Assembly (NCBI GenBank): GCA_022702545.1
Contig: JAHRBC010000008.1
Coordinates: 1,178,001-1,242,000, forward strand
Source: Phycomyces nitens
Lineage: Eukaryota > Mucoromycota > Mucoromycetes > Mucorales > Phycomycetaceae
Length of the DNA stretch: 64,000 nucleotides
Direction of reading: 5' to 3'
In this document: positions 36,701 through 48,757 of the stretch, piece after piece
How the letters are laid out: every line of letters starts with the position of its first letter
How positions within the stretch are numbered: position 1 is the stretch's first letter
Translations under genes and position numbers: made by a program
The notes under the pieces: generated by a model
What the model saw: the letters and a program-made list of their open reading frames with translations, nothing else
Database searches by the model: none
What the model was told of the DNA's origin: nothing

Positions 36701-38220
36701 GCGGTCATTAGCCCTTTGTCCGGCCAAAATAGAGGTAGCAATCTCTGGTAAAGTTGGGTTGCAAGTGAACGTCACAAAGTGGCCTGGCTTGCCAAAATGG
36801 CGGACAATGCTCATTGGATCCTTGTAGAGTTGACGCATCTGGCGTGGGCTGCCAATAAATGACGATGGAAGAATGACTCAGCGACCAAGATTTGCCAAAT
36901 AATTGTCATTGAGATTAATAGCATCCTGTATTCCACTGTAGAAATCTACTCTGAGGCGCTCCTGGTTGCTTGTGGCATAATTGAGTCTATTATGCTCAAT
37001 TTTCGCATAAATGTCCACAATATGCTTCTGGAAGAGGCGGCCAAAGAGATGAAGATAATGAAGAGAGTTTAGGCGATAAACCAGCCGATTGGAATACCAT
37101 TGCATGACAGTGACACAATTTCCAGAAAGGGACTTTGAGCTCATATTCCAGCCATCTTCGCCAGAGGGAAATAAAAAAACACAATGGAGAGCATCATAGG
37201 ATTGATGATACTCATTGGTGTTTTGGTATGGAGGAAGATGTCCCTAGAGATGTCATGTTCGTTGTTCAAGATTAACACTGTCACTTCCTCGGCAGTTGGA
37301 GCATTATAGTGTCTTTGATCTTGAGGACCTTCGGCGACCAAGCGCAATGTCAGGTCGCCGTATGACCATTATCTTGCGATATTTCATGCATTGATCTGAA
37401 CAATGAGACGAATGGATTAGTACCCATCAAAACGGACTGGAGTTTCTCCAAGACATCTCTTTTTAGGTGCGAGGCATTCTGTTGCCTTTGATCTAATTGA
37501 CAGACTGGATCATAGATATAAATCTGAGAAAATTGAGAGGCTGAGATCTCAGATTCGCTCATGGGGACAATTGATCCGATTATGTGGCAAATGGTTCCGC
37601 GAATTCGGAAATTATAAGCACTACCTCGATTATTAGCAGCTGCAGTATCGATGTTAGCACCCAATGAGGCGAAGCTCAATGTGCTGTTGTAGATTATGGT
37701 ATACAAAAAATTCTTGCCAGCTGGTGTAGAATGATCAAGGAGTCCAAGAATTGGGATAGAGGTGGGATCAAGTTTAAGAAGGATATGTTTTCCTTTGCTG
37801 CAACACAGAGAATTTTGGGCTACTGTTTAAAGATTGACTGTTATTCTCATTGATTCGCATCAATGCACCACAGAACTGGTATTATACATCAATATTTACT
37901 CTATTATCTACCATTGGTTCAGGAGTATCAGCATTTCTAGCAATATTGTGGGTGCCATTCGCATTATAGCTGTGACCATTTGAATTATTTCTCTGGTTAT
38001 TGGAGCACATGATACTGGTAATGCGCTGACGGGTATTCCCATTACAACTGGGACAATTCTGAAAGATTGGAGCCTCCTGAATTTAGATTGTCTCTTGTTC
38101 ATATTCATCGACAATTGGAAAGGTCTCAGGAATTGAGATATTAATATCTGTTTCTGGGATCGCAGAGTCATTGGGTGAACTAACGGGAATGTCTATGATG
38201 ACTAAAGGTACTTCCACAGA
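33721..38220 (-). mobile_element. Decayed autonomous Helitron (Rep/helicase)
   Basis: The minus strand carries, 5' to 3', the Helitron N-terminal region (STLSFASLGANIDTAAANN, YIYDP, 37.7-37.35 kb), the Rep part (HFGKPGHFVTFTCNP at 36.8 kb; the HUH-like GLAHAHILLILYTDD at about 36.58-36.54 kb; AVKYLYKYVYK with the tyrosine pair near 36.15 kb), and a Pif1-type helicase from about 35.1 kb (DSPGGTRKTFVFNA, VIWNEAPM, FGGDFYQVLPV, LTPTNADLSRLN, FAMTINKSQGQTLDSV near 33.9 kb). Helitrons move by rolling-circle replication. Breaks are many: frameshifts (one at an A8 run near 36580), stops, and changed motor residues (Walker A GGTRKT, Walker B NE for DE). Precise TC and CTRR ends were not found. Confidence 0.85.
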
Positions 38221-38420
38221 GCTAACCACTGGTCTTAATAATCAATATACAATCAATATTAGTCTATATTACACCGCCCACCATAAAATCCATTACCAAG
38301 CTTGTATCTGATCTGTGTTGATTTGACCGCAATCCACATAATTTAGTAATATCAAAAAATAAGAATAATATAGTCTCTCAGTCCCCTTGACACATTCGAT
38401 CAATTTAACCAGCTAAAAAA

Positions 38421-39150
38421 GCTTCACTGCAAAAAATCCCACCCAAAATCCCAATCCATCATATCCATCTTTAAACCTTTTTATTAGTCTTTCAACCCTT
38501 TTTCTACTAATCGATCCTCTATTAAATCATTTATTCAATACACTCAACACTAACCCAATCAAATCTAAACACTTGTTCGCTCAATAATCCCATATTTCAA
38601 AAAACTCCATAAATCCATCCCATCTTATCCATACTGGATCATTACATCCACAATCTCCTTCAATTTCATCAATTCAATCAATTCAATCAATTCAATCAAT
38701 TCCATCAATTCTCCCCTCTCCACCGCTCTCAACCACAAACCCACATATAATAATCATTCAAAATCCACATATCCCACTTCAACAACTCTTTTTCACTTTA
38801 TACAAACTATACTTTGTCCACAAATCTTTAAACCCCGCTATTATTATCATACCCCCCCTATCTAACCTCAATTTTTCAATCCTTACTCACAAAATACAAT
38901 CATACAATATATCATCTTATATATTACATACTTATCTCAACAACAACAAACTAATCCACTCAAATCAACTCAAATTCAATAAAACTCTCATACCCCTTCT
39001 CTTCAATCACTCAATCATTCATTCATTCAATCAACAAAATATTTCATTTTTACCCAACGTCATACACAATCCCTTATCTTCTCAATCCATATAAATAAAA
39101 TATCTCATATTCATCACCTCTTAATTTCTTTGCGCACCTTTACAATTTTC
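38421..39150. repeat. Almost G-free tract (also at about 43683-44410 and 48943-49890)
   Basis: Over about 730 nt the + strand has only a dozen or so G bases (under 2%), while C is about a quarter. Words such as CAATCAATTCAATC and ATCCATC recur, with a tetra-copy AATTCAATC block near 38675-38705. It has no reading frame of note. The strand bias is extreme compared with the surrounding DNA. Confidence 0.8.
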
Positions 39151-39164
39151 TTTCTTAATCTATT

Positions 39165-39600
39165 CAATTGGGTTGTCATATTTAGCAACATCCTCAAAGT
39201 ACAAAACACTCAGCCCCATAATACTCTCCATATACTTTGATTTAAGAAAAGGAATCGTAATTGGGTTTAGCATTGCCCAAATGAAAGTTGCAGACATTCC
39301 CAGATACGAAAAAAATACCACCTACTACAATCTCTCGCATTTTTAGAAAATATAAAAGAAAATGTTGTCCTTAACAAGAACTATCCAGGAAGACCAAAAC
39401 TACTGATACCCAAAGAAGAAATACATCTCACCTTGAACTTGAAGAGCAAGCAGCATCAAACCTTGGGTTGAATGATGTACTCTATGAAGAAAGAGATTAA
39501 AAACTCTGTTTGCGCAAAGACTACTGGTACAACTTTGCATAGATTGGCTCTATGGAGTGTCTTTACAAAAAAGGCAAGGGAAGAATACTATTAGCTGAAA
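39165..39600 (+). pseudogene. Tc1/mariner relic 1 in array (N-terminal HTH half; second copy about 44425-44860)
   Basis: Across frames the + strand reads SKYKTLSPIIL, DLRKGIVIGFSIAQMKVADIPR, NTTYYNLSHF then ENIKENVVLNKNYPGRPKLL IPKEE-like sequence. This is the paired HTH plus GRPK linker found at the N-terminus of Tc1 transposases. Frameshifts and stops interrupt it and the catalytic half is missing. Confidence 0.6.
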
Positions 39601-40299
39601 GTTGCAATATTCGGATCTTGTAATGATAGGTCAATCAATATAACCAATAGAATGTTTTGTCACACAGTGTAACCAATAGGATACCTCTTTATACATTTGT
39701 ACTTTTGATCTCAACCATTGATTTTTATTGTAGTTTAGTTTACGTTGACTTATATCACATTCCCCCCCTTAATAGCAGGAATATCAATTAAATCATCATA
39801 ATATCTTATAGAAAATTAGGAAAATAATAAGATTTTCATTCCTTATATTTTCAAAATCTACAGTGCAAATAGATATGATTAAGAGTCGGGCCACTATTTT
39901 ATAAATATTTGACACACTAACGTACAATGTATGCTGTATCCGTCCAAGCATTTATTAATTAGTTGGAAAGCTTTATATAATCGAAATATAACAATATACA
40001 TTCCAAGGCCTGCTTCATGCCAGATGTCTTGTATTGATTTGGTTCCCAAATAAACATATTCTCATGTATAGACCAACTATGACATTATTAGTAAATAGAC
40101 ATCATGTATTTTTGCCTGTAGAAACCTATAAATACTATAAATAATCATTTGTATCTCCAACTAAGAAACCTTAACTACTGACTCACTCACTCTCTCACTC
40201 TCTCTAACTATTTGTGCTGGGTACCTATTCAAAGCTTTCAACATATTATTCGCGACTATTACTATTACTCATTCTAACATTTACACTTTGCTTTTCTCA

Positions 40300-40680
40300 A
40301 TCTCTTGAATTCAATTGGCATCGTTGACAGCATGTCCAAAGTACAAGATGCTCAGCCCACAGACTTTTTTAAAAAAAAACTCTTTGATATTTAAGAAAGG
40401 AATCATAATGAGGCTTAACATAGATGGAATGAAGATTGCATGCATCTCCAGACACGGAAACATACTGCCTGCAACAACCTCTTGTACTATTAAACAATAC
40501 ATGAAAATTGAGGCTCTATTATGGTCTTGGAGTGTATTTTTAGGAGGGGTTGGACCATTTGTTATACTGAATCGCAACCTGGATACAATTTTTTGGTATT
40601 TTTTTGGTATTTTTTGAAAGATTATATTCTGCTATTATACAAGAATGTTTCTAATTATGAGGATGGTAGATGAGAGTAGT
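40300..40680 (+). pseudogene. Tc1/mariner relic 2 in array (internally deleted; second copy about 45560-45945)
   Basis: The + strand has CPKYKMLSPQT, GIIMRLNIDGMKIACISRHG, LPATTSCTIKQYMKI, a diverged paralogue of relic 1's HTH, joined directly to SWSVFLGGVGPFVILN and (after a frameshift) YILLLYKNV, which belong to the catalytic core (WGCFS..GVGPFV..). The middle of the transposase is deleted. In copy 1 a T5 run ends the frame at 40617; in copy 2 a T6 run extends it to 45934. Confidence 0.6.
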
Positions 40681-40699
40681 GAGAGCGTCTAGTATGGTC

Positions 40700-42340
40700 A
40701 TACCGACTGGTATTTAATGGCAAGCGTATATATATATTAGGTTTATCACTGGGGTGTTTGAAAATTTATTTTTCAGCCATGTATATCTACAGGCACCCAG
40801 GATATGCGCTCTGACATTCTAGTATATAATAGCACAAAGTAAATCGCACTTTTCCTAAAGATATTCACTCTGCTGTATATGTATTATTGTCTTTGGAGAA
40901 AAGCCGAATGCGCAGTCCTTTACAAGCGCACTTTAAGTTGATTGATGGTACACTCTACAATAACCGAAAATTCGTTATGTTTCAAGTGATATACAATTTT
41001 TTTATCCTTTTATGTTTAAACTGGTTATATTTAAGGGCTAAGAATCTGGTATAAGCCCATAATTCTGACTATTATGTTGGATGTTAATCTGGGATTGGGA
41101 TTATGGTGTCAAGATTAAATAGTGAATAAAATAGCTTTCCAGTTGGCCATTGTAAAATCATGAAAAGACTCAAATATTTTCAAGCGTCTAAAAAACCCGT
41201 TTCAGCAATAAAAGCATAGCGTTAGCCTGCTAGTTAGGGAGTTAAAAGCATTTGTTAAAAATGGAGTTTGGATGGAGGGCTCATTTGCAGAATCGGCTGC
41301 TTTGTTTACACTTTATACCCCTTTGGCCATTTTGTGAGCATGTTTTCAGTTGGCTAGTCACACTGTTTCAATAAGAGTATCATTCTGTTTCAACCTAGTG
41401 TCAATCTTTGATGAGTTTCATTCAAGAAATGATGCAAGAAGTATAAAAAAGTGTCCGGAAAAGAATAAGTGCGCTCTGTACACTGTGCTTTTGACAGAGG
41501 TAACTTTGTGTCCACTCTCTAAAAGTTAAAGTAACGCTCACCGTTCTTTAAAAGATGAGCCCAGGCATAAAAACGTGTGTGCGCGAAAACGTAGAGATTG
41601 GATAGTGACACAAAGTCAGATAGGCCTGAACTGTTGGTGGTATGTATTGTGCACCATCTGCCGCCGTTCCTGGCCGTTTGTAAAGTAAAAGAGTTCTCCA
41701 GAACGCTAGAGCTTGCCTATTCTTCTTTATTCATGTTGTCCCTGTACATTTCGATTATGTGCGGCAACGAAAGGAATTGTGAATTTTTAAAATGCTCCAA
41801 AATACTGATAATATACATTGGTAGTGTCAAAAACAACATTATTCTATATAATTCTCTTTTGACACACTCACCAAATATTAACAGATTTATCATATTTATC
41901 CAATTTATCTAATATTAACTATTCAGAGATAATCCCACTCCAACCTGCCCTTCTACTTACAATCATACCGAGTCACAGGGTTTTCTTGTATTCTATTCCT
42001 TCCTAATCTATAATATGCTTTCCCCTAAATTTAGTAAACCTTTGACAGAACAATGGTACCACAACGGCTGTACGCATTATCTGCCAAAAAAGAAAAAGAA
42101 AAAGAAAGTGAATCATATAAAAATGTCTACAAACTATTAGCAATTACAGCTATTATATTAGCCTACACTATATTAAACTCTAATAAACTATATAGCTACG
42201 GCATTTTCGCTGTTTAATATCGCCTAGATATTCAAATTCAATAAATAATAGAAAAGTTATACAAGCAGTAAAGAAAAATCGTCTGAAAGCAGAGATTATC
42301 AAGCTATTGAGCCGTAGCAGGGCGCCAAACCCTCACATAA
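40700..42340. other. Inner part of array unit without recognised genes (second copy about 45960-47600)
   Basis: The longest open frame (41598-41912, + strand, 104 codons, HHLPPFLAVCKVKEFSRTLE) is preserved in copy 2 at 46859-47173, but as the units are near-identical this is no sign of selection. No domain seen. Confidence 0.4.
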
Positions 42341-42600
42341 TATGAAGGATTCTCACAGTGGTAAGTCATAGAGCTCACATGACTTGATCACTCTGTCAAA
42401 TAAAAGTTTGACTGAAAATTTTCCCATAAGAAATAAACAACAGTGGGAACTTGGGGAGAGCGCCTTTCTCTTGTACACCAGCTTACTACTTTTCATTGCT
42501 GACCTCAGCTTGGGCCCTTTTTTGCCGATGACGATGTAAGTACGCATTGCAATTAGCACATTACAAACAACATCACTAACTGGACCCGGTCTTATGCACT

Positions 42601-42760
42601 TTAGACCGTGGACTGTGGACTGTGGACTGTAGAGCGGATTTTTGACAGTGGACTTGCAGATTGTGGATGTGGAATGTAGATGTAGATGTGGATGTTGACT
42701 GTGGAATGTAGATGTAGATGTGGATGTTGACTGTGGACTGTGGACTGTGGACTGTAAGTA
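42601..42760. repeat. GTGGACT/GATGTG minisatellite (second copy 47864-48014)
   Basis: Heptamer GTGGACT repeats flank both ends (three at the left, three to four at the right); the centre has GATGTAGATGTGGATGTTGACT-type higher-order units. Centre composition differs between the two array copies (GGAATGTAGATGTAGATG against GTGAATGTGAATGCAGATG), whereas flanks are identical. Confidence 0.8.
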
Positions 42761-42842
42761 CCTCTTCTTTTTACTTGTAATCGCCAAGTAAACCATAAGC
42801 CTAATACTATGTATAGCTCTTTTCCCATAGACACGAAAGTCC

Positions 42843-43140
42843 GTGGGGAGGTTATCCCACTGCCTTAATGGTGGTGGGGTTCCAGGGTCTCAAAATGTGG
42901 GGCGTCCGCAGCCAGGTAGTCGTTCAAGCCGGTATCTGGTGGGAGGAAGTCTGCAGGTTGAAAAAGTAGGGCGTCTACTACCTACGGGTGAGGGGAAGTA
43001 TTGTGGTAGCCATGCATCTGCAAGGTCTTAAGTGTGGGGTGTCCGCAGCCAGGTATCTGTTCAGGCCGGTATCTGGTGGGAGGAAGTTTGCAGGTTGAAA
43101 AAGTAGGGCGTCTACTACCTACGGGTGTTGGGGAATCGTG
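42843..43140. repeat. GC-rich duplicated module (second copy 48101-48398)
   Basis: A roughly 95-bp sequence occurs twice in direct orientation (from about 42895 and from about 43033): GTGGGGCGTCCGCAGCCAGG, a GCCGGTATCTGGTGGGAGGA block, and GTAGGGCGTCTACTACCTAC, whose ends can pair to a hairpin. It is far richer in G+C than anything within 5 kb. Frames across it are open (62 codons) but show no domain; a structured RNA or a captured fragment is possible. Confidence 0.6.
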
Positions 43141-43499
43141 GGGCAAAGTGCTTGACGAAGCACAAATAAATGCGTACGTATTTATTTAATATCATGATGA
43201 TGACCTTGCTTACATATGAATTACCTATATGAATTCAAAAAAGCATTATCTGAATGATAACCTTAAATAATTACGTTTTATTGTATTTTTTAATTTATCA
43301 ATGACTAGTAATAACAATAATAATAAAAATTCAATATATACCATACAACACAATTCATATTCAAAGTATTTATAATCGCAATAAACTAATACAAGTACGA
43401 ATTGGATGGATCCAAGTCTGGATCGTTTTCAATTTCTTGCAGCCGAAAACAATTCCATATATTAGCTGTGATTCTTTAGTTATATACAAATCGCTCCTT

Positions 43500-46400
43500 A
43501 TAATCAATATACAATCAATATTAGTCTATATTACACCGCCCACCATAAAATCCATTACCAAGCTTGTATCTGATCTGTGTTGATTTGACCGCAATCCACA
43601 TAATTTAGTAATATCAAAAAATAAGAATAATATAGTCTCTCAGTCCCCTTGACACATTCGATCAATTTAACCAGCTAAAAAAGCTTCACTGCAAAAAATC
43701 CCACCCAAAATCCCAATCCATCATATCCATCTTTAAACCTTTTTATTAGTCTTTCAACCCTTTTTCTACTAATCGATCCTCTATTAAATCATTTATTCAA
43801 TACACTCAACACTAACCCAATCAAATCTAAACACTTGTTCGCTCAATAATCCCATATTTCAAAAAACTCCATAAATCCATCCCATCTTATCCATACTGGA
43901 TCATTACATCCACAATCTCCTTCAATTTCATCAATTCAATCAATTCAATCAATTCAATCAATTCCATCAATTCTCCCCTCTCCACCGCTCTCAACCACAA
44001 ACCCACATATAATAATCATTCAAAATCCACATATCCCACTTCAACAACTCTTTTTCACTTTATACAAACTATACTTTGTCCACAAATCTTTAAACCCCGC
44101 TATTATTATCATACCCCCTATCTAACCTCAATTTTTCAATCCTTACTCACAAAATACAATCATACAATATATCATCTTATATATTACATACTTATCTCAA
44201 CAACAACAAACTAATCCACTCAAATCAACTCAAATTCAATAAAACTCTCATACCCCTTCTCTTCAATCACTCAATCATTCATTCATTCAATCAACAAAAT
44301 ATTTCATTTTTACCCAACGTCATACACAATCCCTTATCTTCTCAATCCATATAAATAAAATATCTCATATTCATCACCTCTTAATTTCTTTGCGCACCTT
44401 TACAATTTTCTTTCTTAATCTATTCAATTGGGTTGTCATATTTAGCAACATCCTCAAAGTACAAAACACTCAGCCCCATAATACTCTCCATATACTTTGA
44501 TTTAAGAAAAGGAATCGTAATTGGGTTTAGCATTGCCCAAATGAAAGTTGCAGACATTCCCAGATACGAAAAAAATACCACCTACTACAATCTCTCGCAT
44601 TTTTAGAAAATATAAAAGAAAATGTTGTCCTTAACAAGAACTATCCAGGAAGACCAAAACTACTGATACCCAAAGAAGAAATACATCTCACCTTGAACTT
44701 GAAGAGCAAGCAGCATCAAACCTTGGGTTGAATGATGTACTCTATGAAGAAAGAGATTAAAAACTCTGTTTGCGCAAAGACTACTGGTACAACTTTGCAT
44801 AGATTGGCTCTATGGAGTGTCTTTACAAAAAAGGCAAGGGAAGAATACTATTAGCTGAAAGTTGCAATATTCGGATCTTGTAATGATAGGTCAATCAATA
44901 TAACCAATAGAATGTTTTGTCACACAGTGTAACCAATAGGATACCTCTTTATACATTTGTACTTTTGATCTCAACCATTGATTTTTATTGTAGTTTAGTT
45001 TACGTTGACTTATATCACATTCCCCCCCTTAATAGCAGGAATATCAATTAAATCATCATAATATCTTATAGAAAATTAGGAAAATAATAAGATTTTCATT
45101 CCTTATATTTTCAAAATCTACAGTGCAAATAGATATGATTAAGAGTCGGGCCACTATTTTATAAATATTTGACACACTAACGTACAATGTATGCTGTATC
45201 CGTCCAAGCATTTATTAATTAGTTGGAAAGCTTTATATAATCGAAATATAACAATATACATTCCAAGGCCTGCTTCATGCCAGATGTCTTGTATTGATTT
45301 GGTTCCCAAATAAACATATTCTCATGTATAGACCAACTATGACATTATTAGTAAATAGACATCATGTATTTTTGCCTGTAGAAACCTATAAATACTATAA
45401 ATAATCATTTGTATCTCCAACTAAGAAACCTTAACTACTGACTCACTCACTCTCTCACTCTCTCTAACTATTTGTGCTGGGTACCTATTCAAAGCTTTCA
45501 ACATATTATTCGCGACTATTACTATTACTCATTCTAACATTTACACTTTGCTTTTCTCAATCTCTTGAATTCAATTGGCATCGTTGACAGCATGTCCAAA
45601 GTACAAGATGCTCAGCCCACAGACTTTTTTAAAAAAAAACTCTTTGATATTTAAGAAAGGAATCATAATGAGGCTTAACATAGATGGAATGAAGATTGCA
45701 TGCATCTCCAGACACGGAAACATACTGCCTGCAACAACCTCTTGTACTATTAAACAATACATGAAAATTGAGGCTCTATTATGGTCTTGGAGTGTATTTT
45801 TTAGGAGGGGTTGGACCATTTGTTATACTGAATCGCAACCTGGATACAATTTTTTGGTATTTTTTTGGTATTTTTTGAAAGATTATATTCTGCTATTATA
45901 CAAGAATGTTTCTAATTATGAGGATGGTAGATGAGAGTAGTGAGAGCGTCTAGTATGGTCATACCGACTGGTATTTAATGGCAAGCGTATATATATATTA
46001 GGTTTATCACTGGGGTGTTTGAAAATTTATTTTTCAGCCATGTATATCTACAGGCACCCAGGATATGCGCTCTGACATTCTAGTATATAATAGCACAAAG
46101 TAAATCGCACTTTTCCTAAAGATATTCACTCTGCTGTATATGTATTATTGTCTTTGGAGAAAAGCCGAATGCGCAGTCCTTTACAAGCGCACTTTAAGTT
46201 GATTGATGGTACACTCTACAATAACCGAAAATTCGTTATGTTTCAAGTGATATACAATTTTTTTATCCTTTTATGTTTAAACTGGTTATATTTAAGGGCT
46301 AAGAATCTGGTATAAGCCCATAATTCTGACTATTATGTTGGATGTTAATCTGGGATTGGGATTATGGTGTCAAGATTAAATAGTGAATAAAATAGCTTTC

Positions 46401-48757
46401 CAGTTGGCCATTGTAAAATCATGAAAAGACTCAAATATTTTCAAGCGTCTAAAAAACCCGTTTCAGCAATAAAAGCATAGCGTTAGCCTGCTAGTTAGGG
46501 AGTTAAAAGCATTTGTTAAAAATGGAGTTTGGATGGAGGGCTCATTTGCAGAATCGGCTGCTTTGTTTACACTTTATACCCCTTTGGCCATTTTGTGAGC
46601 ATGTTTTCAGTTGGCTAGTCACACTGTTTCAATAAGAGTATCATTCTGTTTCAACCTAGTGTCAATCTTTGATGAGTTTCATTCAAGAAATGATGCAAGA
46701 AGTATAAAAAAGTGTCCGGAAAAGAATAAGTGCGCTCTGTACACTGTGCTTTTGACAGAGGTAACTTTGTGTCCACTCTCTAAAAGTTAAAGTAACGCTC
46801 ACCGTTCTTTAAAAGATGAGCCCAGGCATAAAAACGTGTGTGCGCGAAAACGTAGAGATTGGATAGTGACACAAAGTCAGATAGGCCTGAACTGTTGGTG
46901 GTATGTATTGTGCACCATCTGCCGCCGTTCCTGGCCGTTTGTAAAGTAAAAGAGTTCTCCAGAACGCTAGAGCTTGCCTATTCTTCTTTATTCATGTTGT
47001 CCCTGTACATTTCGATTATGTGCGGCAACGAAAGGAATTGTGAATTTTTAAAATGCTCCAAAATACTGATAATATACATTGGTAGTGTCAAAAACAACAT
47101 TATTCTATATAATTCTCTTTTGACACACTCACCAAATATTAACAGATTTATCATATTTATCCAATTTATCTAATATTAACTATTCAGAGATAATCCCACT
47201 CCAACCTGCCCTTCTACTTACAATCATACCGAGTCACAGGGTTTTCTTGTATTCTATTCCTTCCTAATCTATAATATGCTTTCCCTAAATTTAGTAAACC
47301 TTTGACAGAACAATGGTACCACAACGGCTGTACGCATTATCTGCCAAAAAAGAAAAAGAAAAAGAAAGTGAATCATATAAAAATGTCTACAAACTATTAG
47401 CAATTACAGCTATTATATTAGCCTACACTATATTAAACTCTAATAAACTATATAGCTACGGCATTTTCGCTGTTTAATATCGCCTAGATATTCAAATTCA
47501 ATAAATAATAGAAAAGTTATACAAGCAGTAAAGAAAAATCGTCTGAAAGCAGAGATTATCAAGCTATTGAGCCGTAGCAGGGCGCCAAACCCTCACATAA
47601 TATGAAGGATTCTCACAGTGGTAAGTCATAGAGCTCACATGACTTGATCACTCTGTCAAATAAAAGTTTGACTGAAAATTTTCCCATAAGAAATAAACAA
47701 CAGTGGGAACTTGGGGAGAGCGCCTTTCTCTTGTACACCAGCTTACTACTTTTCATTGCTGACCTCAGCTTGGGCCCTTTTTTGCCGATGACGATGTAAG
47801 TACGCATTGCAATTAGCACATTACAAACAACATCACTAACTGGACCCGGTCTTATGCACTTTAGACCGTGGACTGTGGACTGTGGACTGTAGAGCGGATT
47901 TTTGACAGTGGACTTGCAGATTGTGGATGTGAATGTGAATGCAGATGTGGATGTTGACTGTGAATGTAGATGTGAATGTGGATGTTGACTGTGGACTGTG
48001 GACTGTGGACTGTAAGTACCTCTTCTTTTTACTTGTAATCGCCAAGTAAACCATAAGCCTAATACTATGTATAGCTCTTTTCCCATAGACACGAAAGTCC
48101 GTGGGGAGGTTATCCCACTGCCTTAATGGTGGTGGGGTTCCAGGGTCTCAAAATGTGGGGCGTCCGCAGCCAGGTAGTCGTTCAAGCCGGTATCTGGTGG
48201 GAGGAAGTCTGCAGGTTGAAAAAGTAGGGCGTCTACTACCTACGGGTGAGGGGAAGTATTGTGGTAGCCATGCATCTGCAAGGTCTTAAGTGTGGGGTGT
48301 CCGCAGCCAGGTATCTGTTCAGGCCGGTATCTGGTGGGAGGAAGTTTGCAGGTTGAAAAAGTAGGGCGTCTACTACCTACGGGTGTTGGGGAATCGTGGG
48401 GCAAAGTGCTTGACGAAGCACAAATAAATGCGTACGTATTTATTTAATATCATGATGATGACCTTGCTTACATATGAATTACCTATATGAATTCAAAAAA
48501 GCATTATCTGAATGATAACCTTAAATAATTACGTTTTATTGTATTTTTTAATTTATCAATGACTAGTAATAACAATAATAATAAAAATTCAATATATACC
48601 ATACAACACAATTCATATTCAAAGTATTTATAATCGCAATAAACTAATACAAGTACGAATTGGATGGATCCAAGTCTGGATCGTTTTCAATTTCTTGCAG
48701 CCGAAAACAATTCCATATATTAGCTGTGATTCTTTAGTTATATACAAATCGCTCCTT
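43500..48757. repeat. Tandem 5.26-kb unit, copy 2
   Basis: Aligned by eye with copy 1, the visible differences are: a C run of five instead of seven (about 44113), one extra T in the run near 45800, one fewer C near 47284, and rearranged units in the minisatellite (47864-48014). Everything else I compared is identical, which implies very recent duplication or ongoing homogenisation. Confidence 0.9.

Larger units (their letters stand above)
38238..43499. repeat. Tandem 5.26-kb unit, copy 1
   Basis: The sequence starting ATCAATATACAATCAATATT at 38241 recurs at 43503 and 48761, with near-identity over the whole interval (period 5262 then 5258). Order inside: G-poor tract (38.4-39.15 kb), two Tc1 relics (39.17-39.6 and 40.3-40.7 kb), 1.9 kb without recognised coding, minisatellite (42.60-42.76 kb), GC-rich duplicated module (42.85-43.14 kb), AT-rich end. 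The left edge abuts the Helitron. No gag/pol genes, so it is not an intact LTR element. Confidence 0.9.

Noticed and set aside
41598..41912. 104-codon frame kept in both array copies (also 46859-47173)
   Set aside because: The units are near-identical, so preservation is not evidence of selection; no domain seen.
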